Source of the DNA: JAFGXT01 sp963677165
GTDB taxonomy: Bacteria > Verrucomicrobiota > Lentisphaeria > Victivallales > SZUA-371
Assembly: GCA_963677165.2 (NCBI GenBank)
Contig: CAXXSX010000002.1
Location: forward strand, 4,712,001 to 4,776,000
Length of the DNA: 64,000 nucleotides
Direction: 5' to 3'
Positions 51,820 to 60,740 of this stretch are shown here, in pieces; the stretch's first letter is position 1, and the number at the start of each line of letters is the position of its first letter. The notes beneath the pieces were generated by a model. That model worked only from the letters and a program-made list of their open reading frames with translations, did not search any database and was not told the DNA's origin. A program made the position numbers and the translations under genes.

Positions 51820-51840
51820 TGTACATTGATACATTTTTTA

Positions 51841-51880
51841 TATTAAAGGCCTGGCGGTCGTTGATCGCCAGGCTTTAATA
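51841..51880. terminator. Long hairpin, probable bidirectional terminator
   Basis: TATTAAAG and CCTGGCG pair with CGCCAGG and CTTTAATA across a loop of about nine bases, with one bulged G. AT-rich outer stems on both sides make it usable in either direction. Confidence 0.6.
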
Positions 51881-51898
51881 TTTTAATCATCGAAGACG

Positions 51899-52033
51899 AA
51901 AAAAACCTTCCTGAAAAATTCCCTTGTAAATCCCTGTCAAAAATCCCATAATTTCCCTCTGCCGATTTTCCCGATTTTCCAACTCTCCCGGCCCCCTGAA
52001 ATTTTCCCTGTAAATGACCGCTAACAGAGTATA
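51899..52033 (-). ncRNA. Candidate minus-strand RNA with nine GGA motifs (CsrA-binding-like)
   Basis: Read on the minus strand, 52007 to 51909 contains nine GGA triplets in 99 nt, most as GGGA at intervals of about 8-20 nt. Upstream is a plausible promoter, TTGCGT (52063-52068), 17 bp, GATAAT (52040-52045). The first transcribed bases form a CGCTA/TAGCG stem, and the array ends in seven T residues (51899-51905). Repeated GGA is the hallmark of CsrB/RsmY RNAs that sequester CsrA. However, the GGAs are not clearly in hairpin loops, the T run has no strong stem before it, and no csrA is in the window. Low confidence; the rest of the 51881-52217 gap holds no ORF. Confidence 0.25.
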
Positions 52034-52140
52034 GCGATCATTATCTTCATCTATATATGAAGACGCAATACCCCTAACGATTTTTAAGGGAGATTCCGAG
52101 TGTTAAAAAGCGTTAAAAAAATTAACACAAATGACACTAA

Positions 52141-52164
52141 AAAATCCCGAAAATCCGGGATTTT
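52141..52164 (-). terminator. Intrinsic terminator for the minus-strand small gene
   Basis: Perfect 9-bp arms (AAAATCCCG and CGGGATTTT) with a 6-base loop. Read on the minus strand the stem is followed by further T residues. It stands 54 bp after the stop of the 55-residue ORF and supports that ORF as a transcription unit. Confidence 0.55.
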
Positions 52165-52217
52165 CTAAAATGAAGAGTTTAAAGGTGTTTAAAGTCGTTT
52201 AATCTGAGCGTGAAGGC

Positions 52218-52385
52218 TTAAAGACAACTGCCCCCGTTGGGAAGTTTGAGCCGAAGAAAATGAGTACGCTTGTTTGGAGGCAGACTAAGCGAAAGTTTAA
52301 TTGAATGCAAATCCGGGTCCATGTCGACATGGGGGATGTTGAGTTTTTTAATTTGCTTCTTGAACTTCTTGTCTTTGTTTTTCAT
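52218..52385 (-). CDS. Small basic hypothetical protein, 55 residues
   Basis: Minus-strand ORF from ATG 52385 to TAA at 52218. The product is lysine-rich at its start (MKNKDKKFKKQIKKLN) and ends in THFLRLKLPNGGSCL. Translation signals are weak (AAGAGG touches the ATG; an AAAGG lies further up). The downstream terminator on the same strand favours a real gene. I do not recognise the family. Confidence 0.4.
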   Translation of the reverse strand: MKNKDKKFKKQIKKLNIPHVDMDPDLHSIKLSLSLPPNKRTHFLRLKLPNGGSCL

Positions 52386-52468
52386 CCTCTTGCAACCTTT
52401 TTACTCATTAACAAAAAACATTTGATATTTACTGTTGAAAAATGCATGATATTTTTCTTGCTTATTCC

Positions 52469-52498
52469 TTGAAACGGTGATAGAGTATCAACTTATAC
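52469..52498 (+). promoter_or_regulatory. Probable promoter of the alanyl-tRNA synthetase gene
   Basis: TTGAAA (52469-52474) and TTATAC (52493-52498) are 18 bp apart, 36 bp before the start codon. No T-box leader or other riboswitch-like structure is visible between them and the gene. Confidence 0.4.
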
Positions 52499-52534
52499 TT
52501 TTAGAAAAATAGTAATCAGGAATTTGTTATTCAT

Positions 52535-54310
52535 ATGAAGGCTAATGAATTAAGAGAGAAATATATTCGTTTTTTCGAAAGCAAAGGTCATGCCGCGATT
52601 AAGAGCGCTTCCCTGGTGCCGGAAAACGATCCAACCTGTCTGTTTACCACAGCGGGAATGCATCCGCTGGTGCCATACCTCCTCGGCAGCAAACATCCAA
52701 ACGGCACACGCCTCACCGATTATCAGAAATGTATCCGCACCGGTGATATCGATGAAGTTGGTGACGCCGTGCATTTGACTTTCTTCGAAATGCTTGGTAA
52801 CTGGTCACTTGGTGACTACTTTAAAGAAGAAGCAATTGAATTCAGTTTTGAATTTCTGACCAGTCCGGAATGGTTGAATATTCCGGTAAAAAATCTGGCT
52901 GTATCAGTTTTTGCCGGAGACAACGACGCTCCGTTTGATGAAGAAGCTTTTACTATCTGGAACCGTCTTGGAATTGATGAAAATCGTATTGCCAAACTCG
53001 GCAAGAAAGATAACTGGTGGGGTCCCGCCGGTCAGACCGGGCCATGCGGACCAGACACTGAAATGTTCTACTGGACCGGCGAAGGTGAAGCTCCGGAAGT
53101 ATTTGACCCTGAAAATAAGTTATGGGTTGAAATCTGGAACGATGTATTCATGCAGTACAACAAAACTGCTGACGGAAAATACGAACCACTGGAACAGAAA
53201 AATGTCGATACCGGCATGGGACTGGAACGAGTAGCCGCAATTCTTCAGGGAAAAGCCAGCTGTTACGACACCGAAATATTCCAGCCAATGTTTAAAAAGC
53301 TTGATGAACTCAGAGGAATTGACACTCCTGCAGAACGCTGTGATTCAGAACGTATCATAGCAGACCATCTGCGCGCATCTGTATTTATTATTGCCGATGG
53401 AGTAACTCCGGGGAATGTCGACCAGGCTTATGTCCTGCGCCGCCTGATCCGCCGTTCCATCCGTGAAGGCCGTAAACTGGGACTGGAAAATAAATTCATA
53501 ACGGATGTGGCTCAGGTTGTAATCGACAACTTTAAAGATGTATATTCGGAAATCGGACAAAACGCTGATACTATTATCAATGAACTTAATATAGAAGAAG
53601 ATCAGTTCGCAAAAACCCTTGAAAAGGGAACGCACGAATTTGAAAAACTCATCGCAAAAGTACCGGAACATATTCAGAGAAAAGTGGTCAGCGGCAAAAA
53701 TGCATTCTTCCTCTATGAAACTTACGGTTTTCCGCTTGAACTGACCATGGATATGGCCAAGGAAAACGGTTTTGAAGTGGACGAGAAAGGTTTCCAGAAG
53801 GCATTCGAACGCCATCAGGAAATGTCACGTAAGGGTGCCGAACAGAAATTTAAAGGCGGACTCGCTGATAACTCAGAAGCGACAGCCGCACTGCATACCG
53901 CAACACATCTGCTTCATAAAGCTTTACGTTTAGTTCTCGGCGACCATGTAGCCCAGAAAGGCTCGAACATCACCGCGGAACGTCTGCGTTTCGACTTCTC
54001 TCATTCAGAGAAGATGACCAAGGAACAATTGACCGAAGTTGAAAAGATCGTGAACGACGTGATCGAGAAGAAAATGCCGGTAATCTGCGAAGAAATGTCG
54101 GTTGAAGAAGCCAAGGATCAGGGAGCTATCGGGCTTTTCGGTGATCGATACGGCGAAAAAGTTCGAGTTTATACAGTAGGCGACTTTAGTAAAGAAATCT
54201 GTGGTGGCCCACATGCGGAAAACTCGGGTGATCTCGGTCATTTTAAGATAAAAAAAGAAGAAAGCTCCAGCCGTGGAGTGAGAAGAATCAAGGCAGTTCT
54301 TCAAAAGTAA
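52535..54310 (+). CDS. alaS: Short alanyl-tRNA synthetase lacking the C-Ala domain
   Basis: The N-terminal 450 residues are the class II catalytic and tRNA-recognition domains (RFFESKGHAAIKSASLVP, TAGMHPLVPYL, DEVGDAVHLTFFEMLGNWSLGDYF). The C-terminal 140 are the editing domain with zinc ligands HTATHLLH and CGGPHAEN. The chain ends at 591 residues, whereas the common bacterial enzyme has about 850-880 and a C-Ala/DHHA1 module. Such short forms are known in some bacteria and are presumably functional without the oligomerisation arm. It charges tRNA-Ala and clears Ser/Gly mischarging. Confidence 0.9.
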   Translation: MKANELREKYIRFFESKGHAAIKSASLVPENDPTCLFTTAGMHPLVPYLLGSKHPNGTRLTDYQKCIRTGDIDEVGDAVHLTFFEMLGNWSLGDYFKEEAIEFSFEFLTSPEWLNIPVKNLAVSVFAGDNDAPFDEEAFTIWNRLGIDENRIAKLGKKDNWWGPAGQTGPCGPDTEMFYWTGEGEAPEVFDPENKLWVEIWNDVFMQYNKTADGKYEPLEQKNVDTGMGLERVAAILQGKASCYDTEIFQPMFKKLDELRGIDTPAERCDSERIIADHLRASVFIIADGVTPGNVDQAYVLRRLIRRSIREGRKLGLENKFITDVAQVVIDNFKDVYSEIGQNADTIINELNIEEDQFAKTLEKGTHEFEKLIAKVPEHIQRKVVSGKNAFFLYETYGFPLELTMDMAKENGFEVDEKGFQKAFERHQEMSRKGAEQKFKGGLADNSEATAALHTATHLLHKALRLVLGDHVAQKGSNITAERLRFDFSHSEKMTKEQLTEVEKIVNDVIEKKMPVICEEMSVEEAKDQGAIGLFGDRYGEKVRVYTVGDFSKEICGGPHAENSGDLGHFKIKKEESSSRGVRRIKAVLQK

Positions 54311-54313
54311 TTT

Positions 54314-54355
54314 AATAAGGACAGTTGACATTATGGCAACTGTCCTTATTTTTTA
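54314..54355 (+). terminator. Intrinsic terminator of alaS
   Basis: Arms 54314-54327 and 54337-54350 pair perfectly over 14 bp around a 9-base loop and are followed by TTTTAT; a textbook rho-independent terminator starting 4 bp after the stop. Confidence 0.9.
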
Positions 54356-54416
54356 TAGTATACCCTTTTATTCGGGGAACGGAATAAATGCTTAAAAAAA
54401 ATAGGATATGTTGCTA

Positions 54417-54914
54417 ATGAAAAAAGCAGATTTGCTAATAGCACATACACAGGGAGTATACAACATAAAAGTCGAAGGGCGCGCAAACTTCGAATGCGCA
54501 CCTCCTTTGCGAAATCTGGCTAATAACCTGAATAAGGATTTCACTCGGATTTCTATCGACCTGACAGAATGTTCAGGCATGGACAGCACCTTTATGGGAG
54601 TTCTGGCTATGCTTGGACTCCATGCTCGCAGCGGCGGCGAAGTTGAAATCATCAATGCCGGCAGTGAAAACCGCCATCTTCTTGAAGGACTGGGCATTGA
54701 AGAACTTTTCAAATTCACCGAAAAGCAAGGGGGCTCCGCAAAAGGCAAAGAATGGGTAAAACAGGATGAAAAAAGCAGCCAGCTTGATCATGCTGAAACG
54801 GTTTATTCCGCCCACGATACCTTGGTTCGGGTCAATTCCGGTAATAAACCAAAGTTCGAAAAAGTCGTCGAATTCGCAAAGAAAGACCTCGACAGGTTGC
54901 GAGACAACCAATAA
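54417..54914 (+). CDS. STAS-domain (anti-sigma antagonist-like) protein
   Basis: I prefer ATG 54417 (MKKADLLIAH) over 54408, which sits directly on the AGGAT. The STAS core GRANFECAPPLRNLANNL, ISIDLTECSGMDSTFMGVLAML contains the serine/threonine pair (DST) that kinases of the SpoIIAB type phosphorylate. A C-terminal 60-residue extension (HDTLVRVNSGNKPKFEKVVEF) is charged and unknown. It likely takes part in a partner-switching stress or envelope signal. Confidence 0.8.
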   Translation: MKKADLLIAHTQGVYNIKVEGRANFECAPPLRNLANNLNKDFTRISIDLTECSGMDSTFMGVLAMLGLHARSGGEVEIINAGSENRHLLEGLGIEELFKFTEKQGGSAKGKEWVKQDEKSSQLDHAETVYSAHDTLVRVNSGNKPKFEKVVEFAKKDLDRLRDNQ

Positions 54915-54938
54915 CTCCCTATGTAGCACGAATAAAGA

Positions 54939-54985
54939 CAATAGCCGGAGTATTTTTATACTTCCGGATGTTGTTTCTTTTTTTC
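54939..54985. terminator. Terminator between the STAS gene and the convergent hydrolase gene
   Basis: CCGGAGTAT pairs with ATACTTCCGG (one bulge) around TTTT, extended by CAAT/TTG pairs, and is followed by a T-rich run to 54985. It serves the STAS gene. Confidence 0.7.
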
Positions 54986-54986
54986 T

Positions 54987-55688
54987 TTAGAAGTGACCTT
55001 CTTTCAGATACTTTATCGTTAATTCCTTCACTTTCGGCATATACATCATAAAGGAATGATCAGAGTTCACCACTACATGGTCATGAGCACCATACAAGTA
55101 AGTATATTTTCTTGCCACTTCCATATCAAAACGTCCCGCGATAATACCAATATCCAGATTCTTCGGTACCGGCACCTTGTGGATATAAGCATCCGGTTCG
55201 CTGCTCAGTTCAGCAAGCGGTTTTATCAGACGGCGAGAAAACGGCAGCAGGCGAATCGCACGCCGCGCCGCGTCCGATCCGTGATTCGGGGGAGCGAGCA
55301 TAACGATGCGGTTAAAACGATCAGCAGAAAGAATATCACTATCACGATGATACTCTTCAGACAGGTGCCCCAGCGCTTCACGCGTAAGAATACCGCCCAT
55401 ACTGTGAGTAACTATATTAATTTTACGGTCCGGATGTTCTCGCGCCACTCTTTCCAGATACCTTCTAAAGTCCCTTCCATGAGCGGCTATCCCCTTCGTT
55501 GTCGTCGCGTAATCATAAACGTAAACAGTATAACCTTCACGGTTTATCCTACGTCCAAGCGGATACAGGTTATAACCGCGCCGGGTCAGACCATGAACCA
55601 TGACAACGACTTCATTGCAATGCTCTTTCGGCGGAGTTAAATAATAACCACCGGAAACAAGTTTCGTAAGCCTGGCAAATAAAGTCAT
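54987..55688 (-). CDS. Alpha/beta hydrolase, lipase/PGAP1-like
   Basis: VVVMVHGLTRRGYNLYPLG (oxyanion region), VTHSMGG (nucleophile serine near residue 95), APPNHGSDAARRA and GAHDHVVVNSDHSFMM (acid and histidine) make a complete catalytic triad. Related to triacylglycerol lipases. ATGA overlap with the phospholipid acyltransferase gene upstream suggests phospholipid turnover. Confidence 0.85.
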   Translation of the reverse strand: MTLFARLTKLVSGGYYLTPPKEHCNEVVVMVHGLTRRGYNLYPLGRRINREGYTVYVYDYATTTKGIAAHGRDFRRYLERVAREHPDRKINIVTHSMGGILTREALGHLSEEYHRDSDILSADRFNRIVMLAPPNHGSDAARRAIRLLPFSRRLIKPLAELSSEPDAYIHKVPVPKNLDIGIIAGRFDMEVARKYTYLYGAHDHVVVNSDHSFMMYMPKVKELTIKYLKEGHF

Positions 55689-58600
55689 AAGGCAGCCACA
55701 AGCTCCTTCACGCGACGCAGGTCCAGCTTGCCGGTTCCAAGCAGCGGCATATGTTCAATATATATAAAATCGTCGTTTTTGGGAATCCACAGGTTTGTGA
55801 GGCCTTTCTCCTTAAGCCCCTGAATGATTTCTTTGGGATCAATATCTTTATCAGAATAAAGAACAACAAGCTTTTCTCCTTTGCGACCATCAGGTTTTCC
55901 GGCAACCGCCACGCAACGAGTATCTTTCTTGATAATCTCAGAAATGGCGGCTTCCACCATTTCGTGTGGCACCATCTCTCCACTGATCTTACTGAAACGC
56001 GATTGTCTGCCGGTAATAGTAATGTAGCCATCCCAACGCATTTTCGCGATATCACCAGTATTATACCAACCGTCTTTCAGAACGTTAGCAGTCCCCTCCG
56101 AATCCTTGAGATACCCTTTCATCACAATAGGACCTTTCACCAGCAACAGTCCCTCATGATCCTCCGGCAGCGGTTCAAATGTTTCCGGATCTACAATCTT
56201 AACACAAACACCGGGCATCGGCACCCCGATACTGCCGGGCACTCCAGCTTCGGATCCCAGCGTGAATATGGAGCTGGAAAGGTTAATTGATACAATCGGG
56301 GATGTTTCAGTACAGCCATATCCTTCAACCACAGTAAGTCCGGTAATACTTTTATACTTTTCAGCAATATCCGGACGGAGTTTTTCTCCGCCGGTAACCA
56401 CAAGCCGAAGACTCTTGAATTGTTCAGCCGAGGCCTTACGCAAATATGCCTGAAGAAATGTAGGAGTTGCCACCATCAAGGTAGCTTTGCAGGTTTCAAT
56501 AAGCCGTACCACCGAAGTATGATCCAACGGATTCGGAATGTACACAATCCGCGCGCCACTGATCATCGGCAACCAGAAGCATACCATAAGTCCAAACGAA
56601 TGAAACAGTGGCAGGTTGCCCACAATACAATCAGACTTGGTCCAGCCGATCACCCGCCAGAAAGAGAAAAAGTCGCTATTGAAATTATGATGAGTAAGCA
56701 TTACGCCCTTAGGATCAGCCGTTGTTCCGCTGGAAAATAACAAGATAGCGTTCCTGTAAACATCATCATGACTTTCCGGCGCGAAAATATTCATAATCTC
56801 ACGGGAAGGCAGACAAGCTGTAGCCAGAGTCACCCAGAACTTCTCACTACCGGTAATTTTCTTTGCAATATCTTCAAGAAACACCATTTTCGGAGAAGGT
56901 TTAATTTTCGCTTTTGTCAGGAATGCCTTGCTCGTAAGAATACAGGTAACATCCGCCTTTTCCAGTGATTTTTGAATAGTAGACTCCGAGGCGGTAAAGT
57001 TAATCATTGCCGGGGTTTTATCAGCAAACATCACAGCCAGCAACGTCACCGCATGCGCCATACAGCTAGGCATCATCACCCCTACATACTCACAATCTTC
57101 AGGAACTATGTTCCTTATCTTCCTGCTGAGTAGCAACGCACGCACCAGGAAAGAAAAATTATTCAATGATTTACCTTCAAAATCACTAAAGGATTTCTGA
57201 AATGGATGCCGTCTTGTTCGATGCGCAAACTGATGATGCAGAGTTTTTTCATTATAACGCGGGGGCATTTCCGTCTCAGCAGCAAGTTCGGAAAGGACCT
57301 GCCGCATCTGATATGTACTCAAGTCCGCTGAAACCGGATTGCCTACAGTTACGGATACCGGCATCGGCAACTCATGCGGCGGCATTATTTTCAATTTATC
57401 TTCATGTATTGTGAGAAATGGTCCCCACACCATCCCGAGACGCACCGGAAAAACAGGAACCTCAACGTCTTCCGGAACAAACGGTTTAATCCCGCTGTGG
57501 AATCCCTGCATAATACCATTTTGAGTTATTCCGCCTTCCGGGAACACGCAAACCATATTCCCTTCGGCCAGCAACTGCTTAACCTGCGTAAAAAGCTGCT
57601 GCATCTGTTTCGGTTTCTGTGGCGCCGGAACCTTGATAAACTGAACCCAATGCGCAAACAGATTCAACACTGGAAGATTATAAAAATCCTCATGCATCAT
57701 AAAATAGATTTTACGGGGAGTACAGGCTGTAATAAACAGCATATCTGTAAACGACACATGATTTGCAACGAGCAACGCCGGCCCGCTCTGCGGTAACTTA
57801 TCTACCCCATGTTGTTCGAGACGATAAAAGGTATGCGACAACACCATAATCGCAAACCGCAGGAAAATATTTGGATGAATGAACATTATATATAAGGAAA
57901 GGCACAATGCATATAGTGCAATTAAGATCGAAATAGAGCTTAAATCCATTTTCAAACTGTAACTAAAGATAACAACGATAATGAATGTTATAATTACAGA
58001 CAGGAAATAAATAGCATTACAATTGGCATAAAAACGACCACGATGTTTTTCCGGCGAGTTCTCCTGTTCAAACTGCCGTAATGGCAAAACAAATAGCGAC
58101 ACAAAAAAACCGGAAAGCATAAACATGACTAACAAAGGAACCAGGGACGCAAATGTAATACTGTCCGGTCTTGAAGCAAAAATACCAAATAAAAGAGGAA
58201 ACAATACCGCCCCGGCAGCGCCAACAGGTACTATTGACAAGGCAATTCGTCGCCTGCACAAAAAACTGCAAACAATGCTACCGAGAGCAATACCGGAAAA
58301 TGGAGAAGAAAAGATCAATACTCCATGCAAAATATTAAATTGATATGAATGAGTGATAATTTCACGAATAAGAACAAGAAGCATAAACGAAATACTGGAA
58401 AGGTAGGTAAAATAAAAAAGTTCACCCACAATCGAGAAACCAAACCCCCTCGCCTTTGCCGGATAATTAAAGGCATCAAAAAAACCAAAAATCAATTTCC
58501 AGCCGGGAAGTTTCTGTGTACGGTCTGCCGGCGGAGTCGTTGGCAGGTGAAAAGACACAACACAGGAAAGAAATGCGATTGCACCAAACAGCCAGCTGCA

Positions 58601-59140
58601 CGATCCCATAGTCACTCCGGAATAAGATCCTATCAATTGTCTCATATAGTAACCACATATTATCCCAAAAGCGGCGGCCATGTAGGTTGCCGTATTTACC
58701 AGACCATTAACAAGACCAAGCCTTTCGCGTTCAAAAACTTCCGGCAGATAGCCATAAAAACAGCTTCGAAAAAAACAATTTTTCGTTCCCAGCAAAAATA
58801 AAAACCACCATATCCCTCTGTAGTTATTGTAATTCAGCGTGTTTAAGGTAATGATTCCTCCCACCATAATAAACATCTCAGCCAGTTTTGAAAGCACCAA
58901 AATATTACGTTTGGAGTAGCGATCGGCGACAAATCCGGCAACCCCCGGAAACAATATATGAGGAATAATAAAAGTAAGACAGACACTAGCAACAATAGAG
59001 GTATGTTCGAAATACTTCTGTTGCGTTGACACCATTGAGAGCAATGCTAACGTAACAAACGCTGTTGAATTGAATAACCCAAGGAAACGAATAGAAACCA
59101 ACTGAATAAGCGCCGCCGAAAAATTTCTGTCTTTTTCCAT
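55685..59140 (-). CDS. LplT-PlsC-acyl-ACP synthetase fusion (lysophospholipid repair)
   Basis: Three parts in 1151 residues: an MFS lysophospholipid transporter (1-425, twelve helices); a PlsC acyltransferase (about 440-625) with NHVSFTDMLF (the NHx4D motif) and FPEGGIT; and an AMP-forming acyl-ACP/acyl-CoA ligase (about 655-1151) with FSSGTTADPKGVMLTHHN, GYGCTETSP and YNTGDIAKMRWDGY. E. coli has LplT and Aas as two proteins; here all are in one. It imports lysophospholipid and reacylates it at the inner membrane. Start ATG 59140. Confidence 0.9.
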   Translation of the reverse strand: MEKDRNFSAALIQLVSIRFLGLFNSTAFVTLALLSMVSTQQKYFEHTSIVASVCLTFIIPHILFPGVAGFVADRYSKRNILVLSKLAEMFIMVGGIITLNTLNYNNYRGIWWFLFLLGTKNCFFRSCFYGYLPEVFERERLGLVNGLVNTATYMAAAFGIICGYYMRQLIGSYSGVTMGSCSWLFGAIAFLSCVVSFHLPTTPPADRTQKLPGWKLIFGFFDAFNYPAKARGFGFSIVGELFYFTYLSSISFMLLVLIREIITHSYQFNILHGVLIFSSPFSGIALGSIVCSFLCRRRIALSIVPVGAAGAVLFPLLFGIFASRPDSITFASLVPLLVMFMLSGFFVSLFVLPLRQFEQENSPEKHRGRFYANCNAIYFLSVIITFIIVVIFSYSLKMDLSSISILIALYALCLSLYIMFIHPNIFLRFAIMVLSHTFYRLEQHGVDKLPQSGPALLVANHVSFTDMLFITACTPRKIYFMMHEDFYNLPVLNLFAHWVQFIKVPAPQKPKQMQQLFTQVKQLLAEGNMVCVFPEGGITQNGIMQGFHSGIKPFVPEDVEVPVFPVRLGMVWGPFLTIHEDKLKIMPPHELPMPVSVTVGNPVSADLSTYQMRQVLSELAAETEMPPRYNEKTLHHQFAHRTRRHPFQKSFSDFEGKSLNNFSFLVRALLLSRKIRNIVPEDCEYVGVMMPSCMAHAVTLLAVMFADKTPAMINFTASESTIQKSLEKADVTCILTSKAFLTKAKIKPSPKMVFLEDIAKKITGSEKFWVTLATACLPSREIMNIFAPESHDDVYRNAILLFSSGTTADPKGVMLTHHNFNSDFFSFWRVIGWTKSDCIVGNLPLFHSFGLMVCFWLPMISGARIVYIPNPLDHTSVVRLIETCKATLMVATPTFLQAYLRKASAEQFKSLRLVVTGGEKLRPDIAEKYKSITGLTVVEGYGCTETSPIVSINLSSSIFTLGSEAGVPGSIGVPMPGVCVKIVDPETFEPLPEDHEGLLLVKGPIVMKGYLKDSEGTANVLKDGWYNTGDIAKMRWDGYITITGRQSRFSKISGEMVPHEMVEAAISEIIKKDTRCVAVAGKPDGRKGEKLVVLYSDKDIDPKEIIQGLKEKGLTNLWIPKNDDFIYIEHMPLLGTGKLDLRRVKELVAAL

Positions 59141-59149
59141 ATATGATCG

Positions 59150-59170
59150 GCCCTGAAAATATCGCAGGGC
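59150..59170. other. Short GC-rich hairpin in the LysM/acyltransferase spacer
   Basis: GCCCTG (59150-59155) pairs with CAGGGC (59165-59170). On the minus strand it sits after the LysM stop and just before the acyltransferase start, so it may be a weak terminator or affect that start. Confidence 0.4.
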
Positions 59171-59190
59171 AGCCTTTCATTTAATATTTT

Positions 59191-59784
59191 TTACTTTTTC
59201 ACCGGAATATACAGCTTTTGTCCGACACGAATCATATTATTCTTTAGCCGATTAGCTGTTTTTATATCCTTCACGCTAACACCATATGCTTTGGAAATCG
59301 CGCTGAGAGTTGCACCTTTCTGAACAATATATTCATGAAATTCTCCCTCTCCGGCAGGACCTTGCTGACTACTGTTGCCGGAGACAGGTTGGGCTGAAGT
59401 TCTCGGTGATGTCGATGTTGTTGCTGCATGTCCCGCAACAACTCCGACCAAACGCTCCATTGCTTTTTTTCTGGCGTCGGCCTCATCAGCAACGGCCTTT
59501 TTCAAAGCAGCGATTTCACTTTTCAGCAACGCATTCTCTTTTTCAAGTTCGGCAAGCTTTTTTGATAAGATGGTAATATGTTTGGCGTAAGTGGCATAAT
59601 TTTCCTGAACCCGAACGAGAAAATCATTGATTTTCTTGAACTGCTCCATCATCATTTTTTCGCTTTCCTGCTGACTTAGCCGCAATTTACGTATTTCATA
59701 ATCAACACTTCCTTGCGATTGAGCAGCGGCAGAAAACCCTGCCAGCAACATTCCCGCGAAAACAACGATCATTCCAGTTCTCAA
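59191..59784 (-). CDS. Secreted coiled-coil LysM protein
   Basis: RBS AGGAGGGA before ATG 59784. Signal peptide (residues 1-22, GFSAAAQS), a coiled coil (about 30-105, SEKMMMEQFKKINDF, LAELEKENALLKSEIAALKK), a Ser/Thr/Pro-rich linker and one C-terminal LysM domain (YIVQKGATLSAISKAYGVSVKDIKTAN) that binds peptidoglycan. Probably a periplasmic cell-wall-associated structural or division protein. Confidence 0.85.
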   Translation of the reverse strand: MRTGMIVVFAGMLLAGFSAAAQSQGSVDYEIRKLRLSQQESEKMMMEQFKKINDFLVRVQENYATYAKHITILSKKLAELEKENALLKSEIAALKKAVADEADARKKAMERLVGVVAGHAATTSTSPRTSAQPVSGNSSQQGPAGEGEFHEYIVQKGATLSAISKAYGVSVKDIKTANRLKNNMIRVGQKLYIPVKK

Positions 59785-59912
59785 TGCAGTTCCCTCCTGC
59801 TAAAATTACCACGTTAACCATCACTTGATGTAATATAAACCATATCGAGCGTTTTTAAAGTCAAATAAAGTCATATTTTAAACTTGCGGTAAGCTTAATA
59901 TGTTTTAGAATC

Positions 59913-59941
59913 TTGAAATGCGATATAATTCCAGTTATATT
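59913..59941 (+). promoter_or_regulatory. Promoter of the ComF-like gene
   Basis: TTGAAA (59913-59918), 17 bp, TATATT (59936-59941). Transcription would begin after the TTG at 59944, which therefore cannot be the start codon; ATG 59977 is used. Confidence 0.6.
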
Positions 59942-59976
59942 TATTGTCTAAACCCGATAACAACAGGAACAAGACA

Positions 59977-60693
59977 ATGTTCAAATCGGTCGGAAAGATT
60001 CTTGGCAACGCTATCGAATTCAGTATGGCATTTCCCTGTATCGCCTGTGGTTCACACTCAACAAAGGGGAAAAACATGTTCTGCGAAGAATGCCTCAGTA
60101 GGCTGAAACTGGTAAAACCACCTTTATGCCCGGGATGCGGAGGAGAAATAGATACCGCTCTCGAATTGTGTTCAAACTGTCTTCGCGAAGAACCACGAGT
60201 ATGGGACAAGGCTATCTCCATGTTCAGCCATGAAGGACTGGCCCGTCAATTACTGCATCGCTTCAAATACCGCGACACCCCGGAGGTTGCCAGGGCTTTT
60301 GGTCTCCTGGCCGCAGAAACCCTCAAGGCAACCGGATACAAGCCCCAAAGCCTGGTTCCCGTCCCTCTGCATTGGACACGCAGTTTCATGCGGGGCTTCA
60401 ATCAGGCTGAATTAATTTGCAAGGTCATGTCAGAGCAAACCGGAATACCTGTTGAACACGCTCTTAGACGCAGCAGGCGCACCAAACAGCAAGCGAAACT
60501 CAGTCGAAATGAGCGCAAAAAAAATCTTATTGAGGCTTTTTCAATAAATGACAGGAAATTTCACAACAAAGGTACTATATTACTGTTCGATGATGTCATG
60601 ACCACCGGTTCGACGTTGCAGGCAGCGTCACAAGTCCTGAAGGACAACGGTGCGAAAGAAATAATTATAATGGTCATAGCCAGAAGACAATAG
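59977..60693 (+). CDS. ComF-family phosphoribosyltransferase
   Basis: The N-terminal zinc finger has four pairs or single ligands (CIACG, CEECL, CPGCG, CSNCL). The C-terminal PRTase fold has SLVPVPLHWTRSFMRGFNQAE and ILLFDDVMTTGSTL, the PRPP loop. 238 residues is the usual length. Members are linked to competence and DNA uptake in some species; the substrate is unknown. It is followed by accD 47 bp later. Confidence 0.85.
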   Translation: MFKSVGKILGNAIEFSMAFPCIACGSHSTKGKNMFCEECLSRLKLVKPPLCPGCGGEIDTALELCSNCLREEPRVWDKAISMFSHEGLARQLLHRFKYRDTPEVARAFGLLAAETLKATGYKPQSLVPVPLHWTRSFMRGFNQAELICKVMSEQTGIPVEHALRRSRRTKQQAKLSRNERKKNLIEAFSINDRKFHNKGTILLFDDVMTTGSTLQAASQVLKDNGAKEIIIMVIARRQ

Positions 60694-60740
60694 ATACATA
60701 AATCTGGGGAAAAGTTAATAATTCAGGGATATTAATAATT

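Noticed and set aside
52386..52534. T-box or other leader riboswitch before alaS
   Set aside because: The space between the likely promoter and the start codon is only about 36 bp and holds no stem-antiterminator structure.
59944..59976. TTG start for the ComF-like gene
   Set aside because: A TTGAAA/TATATT promoter ends at 59941, so the TTG would be at or before the transcription start; ATG 59977 has an AGGAA site.
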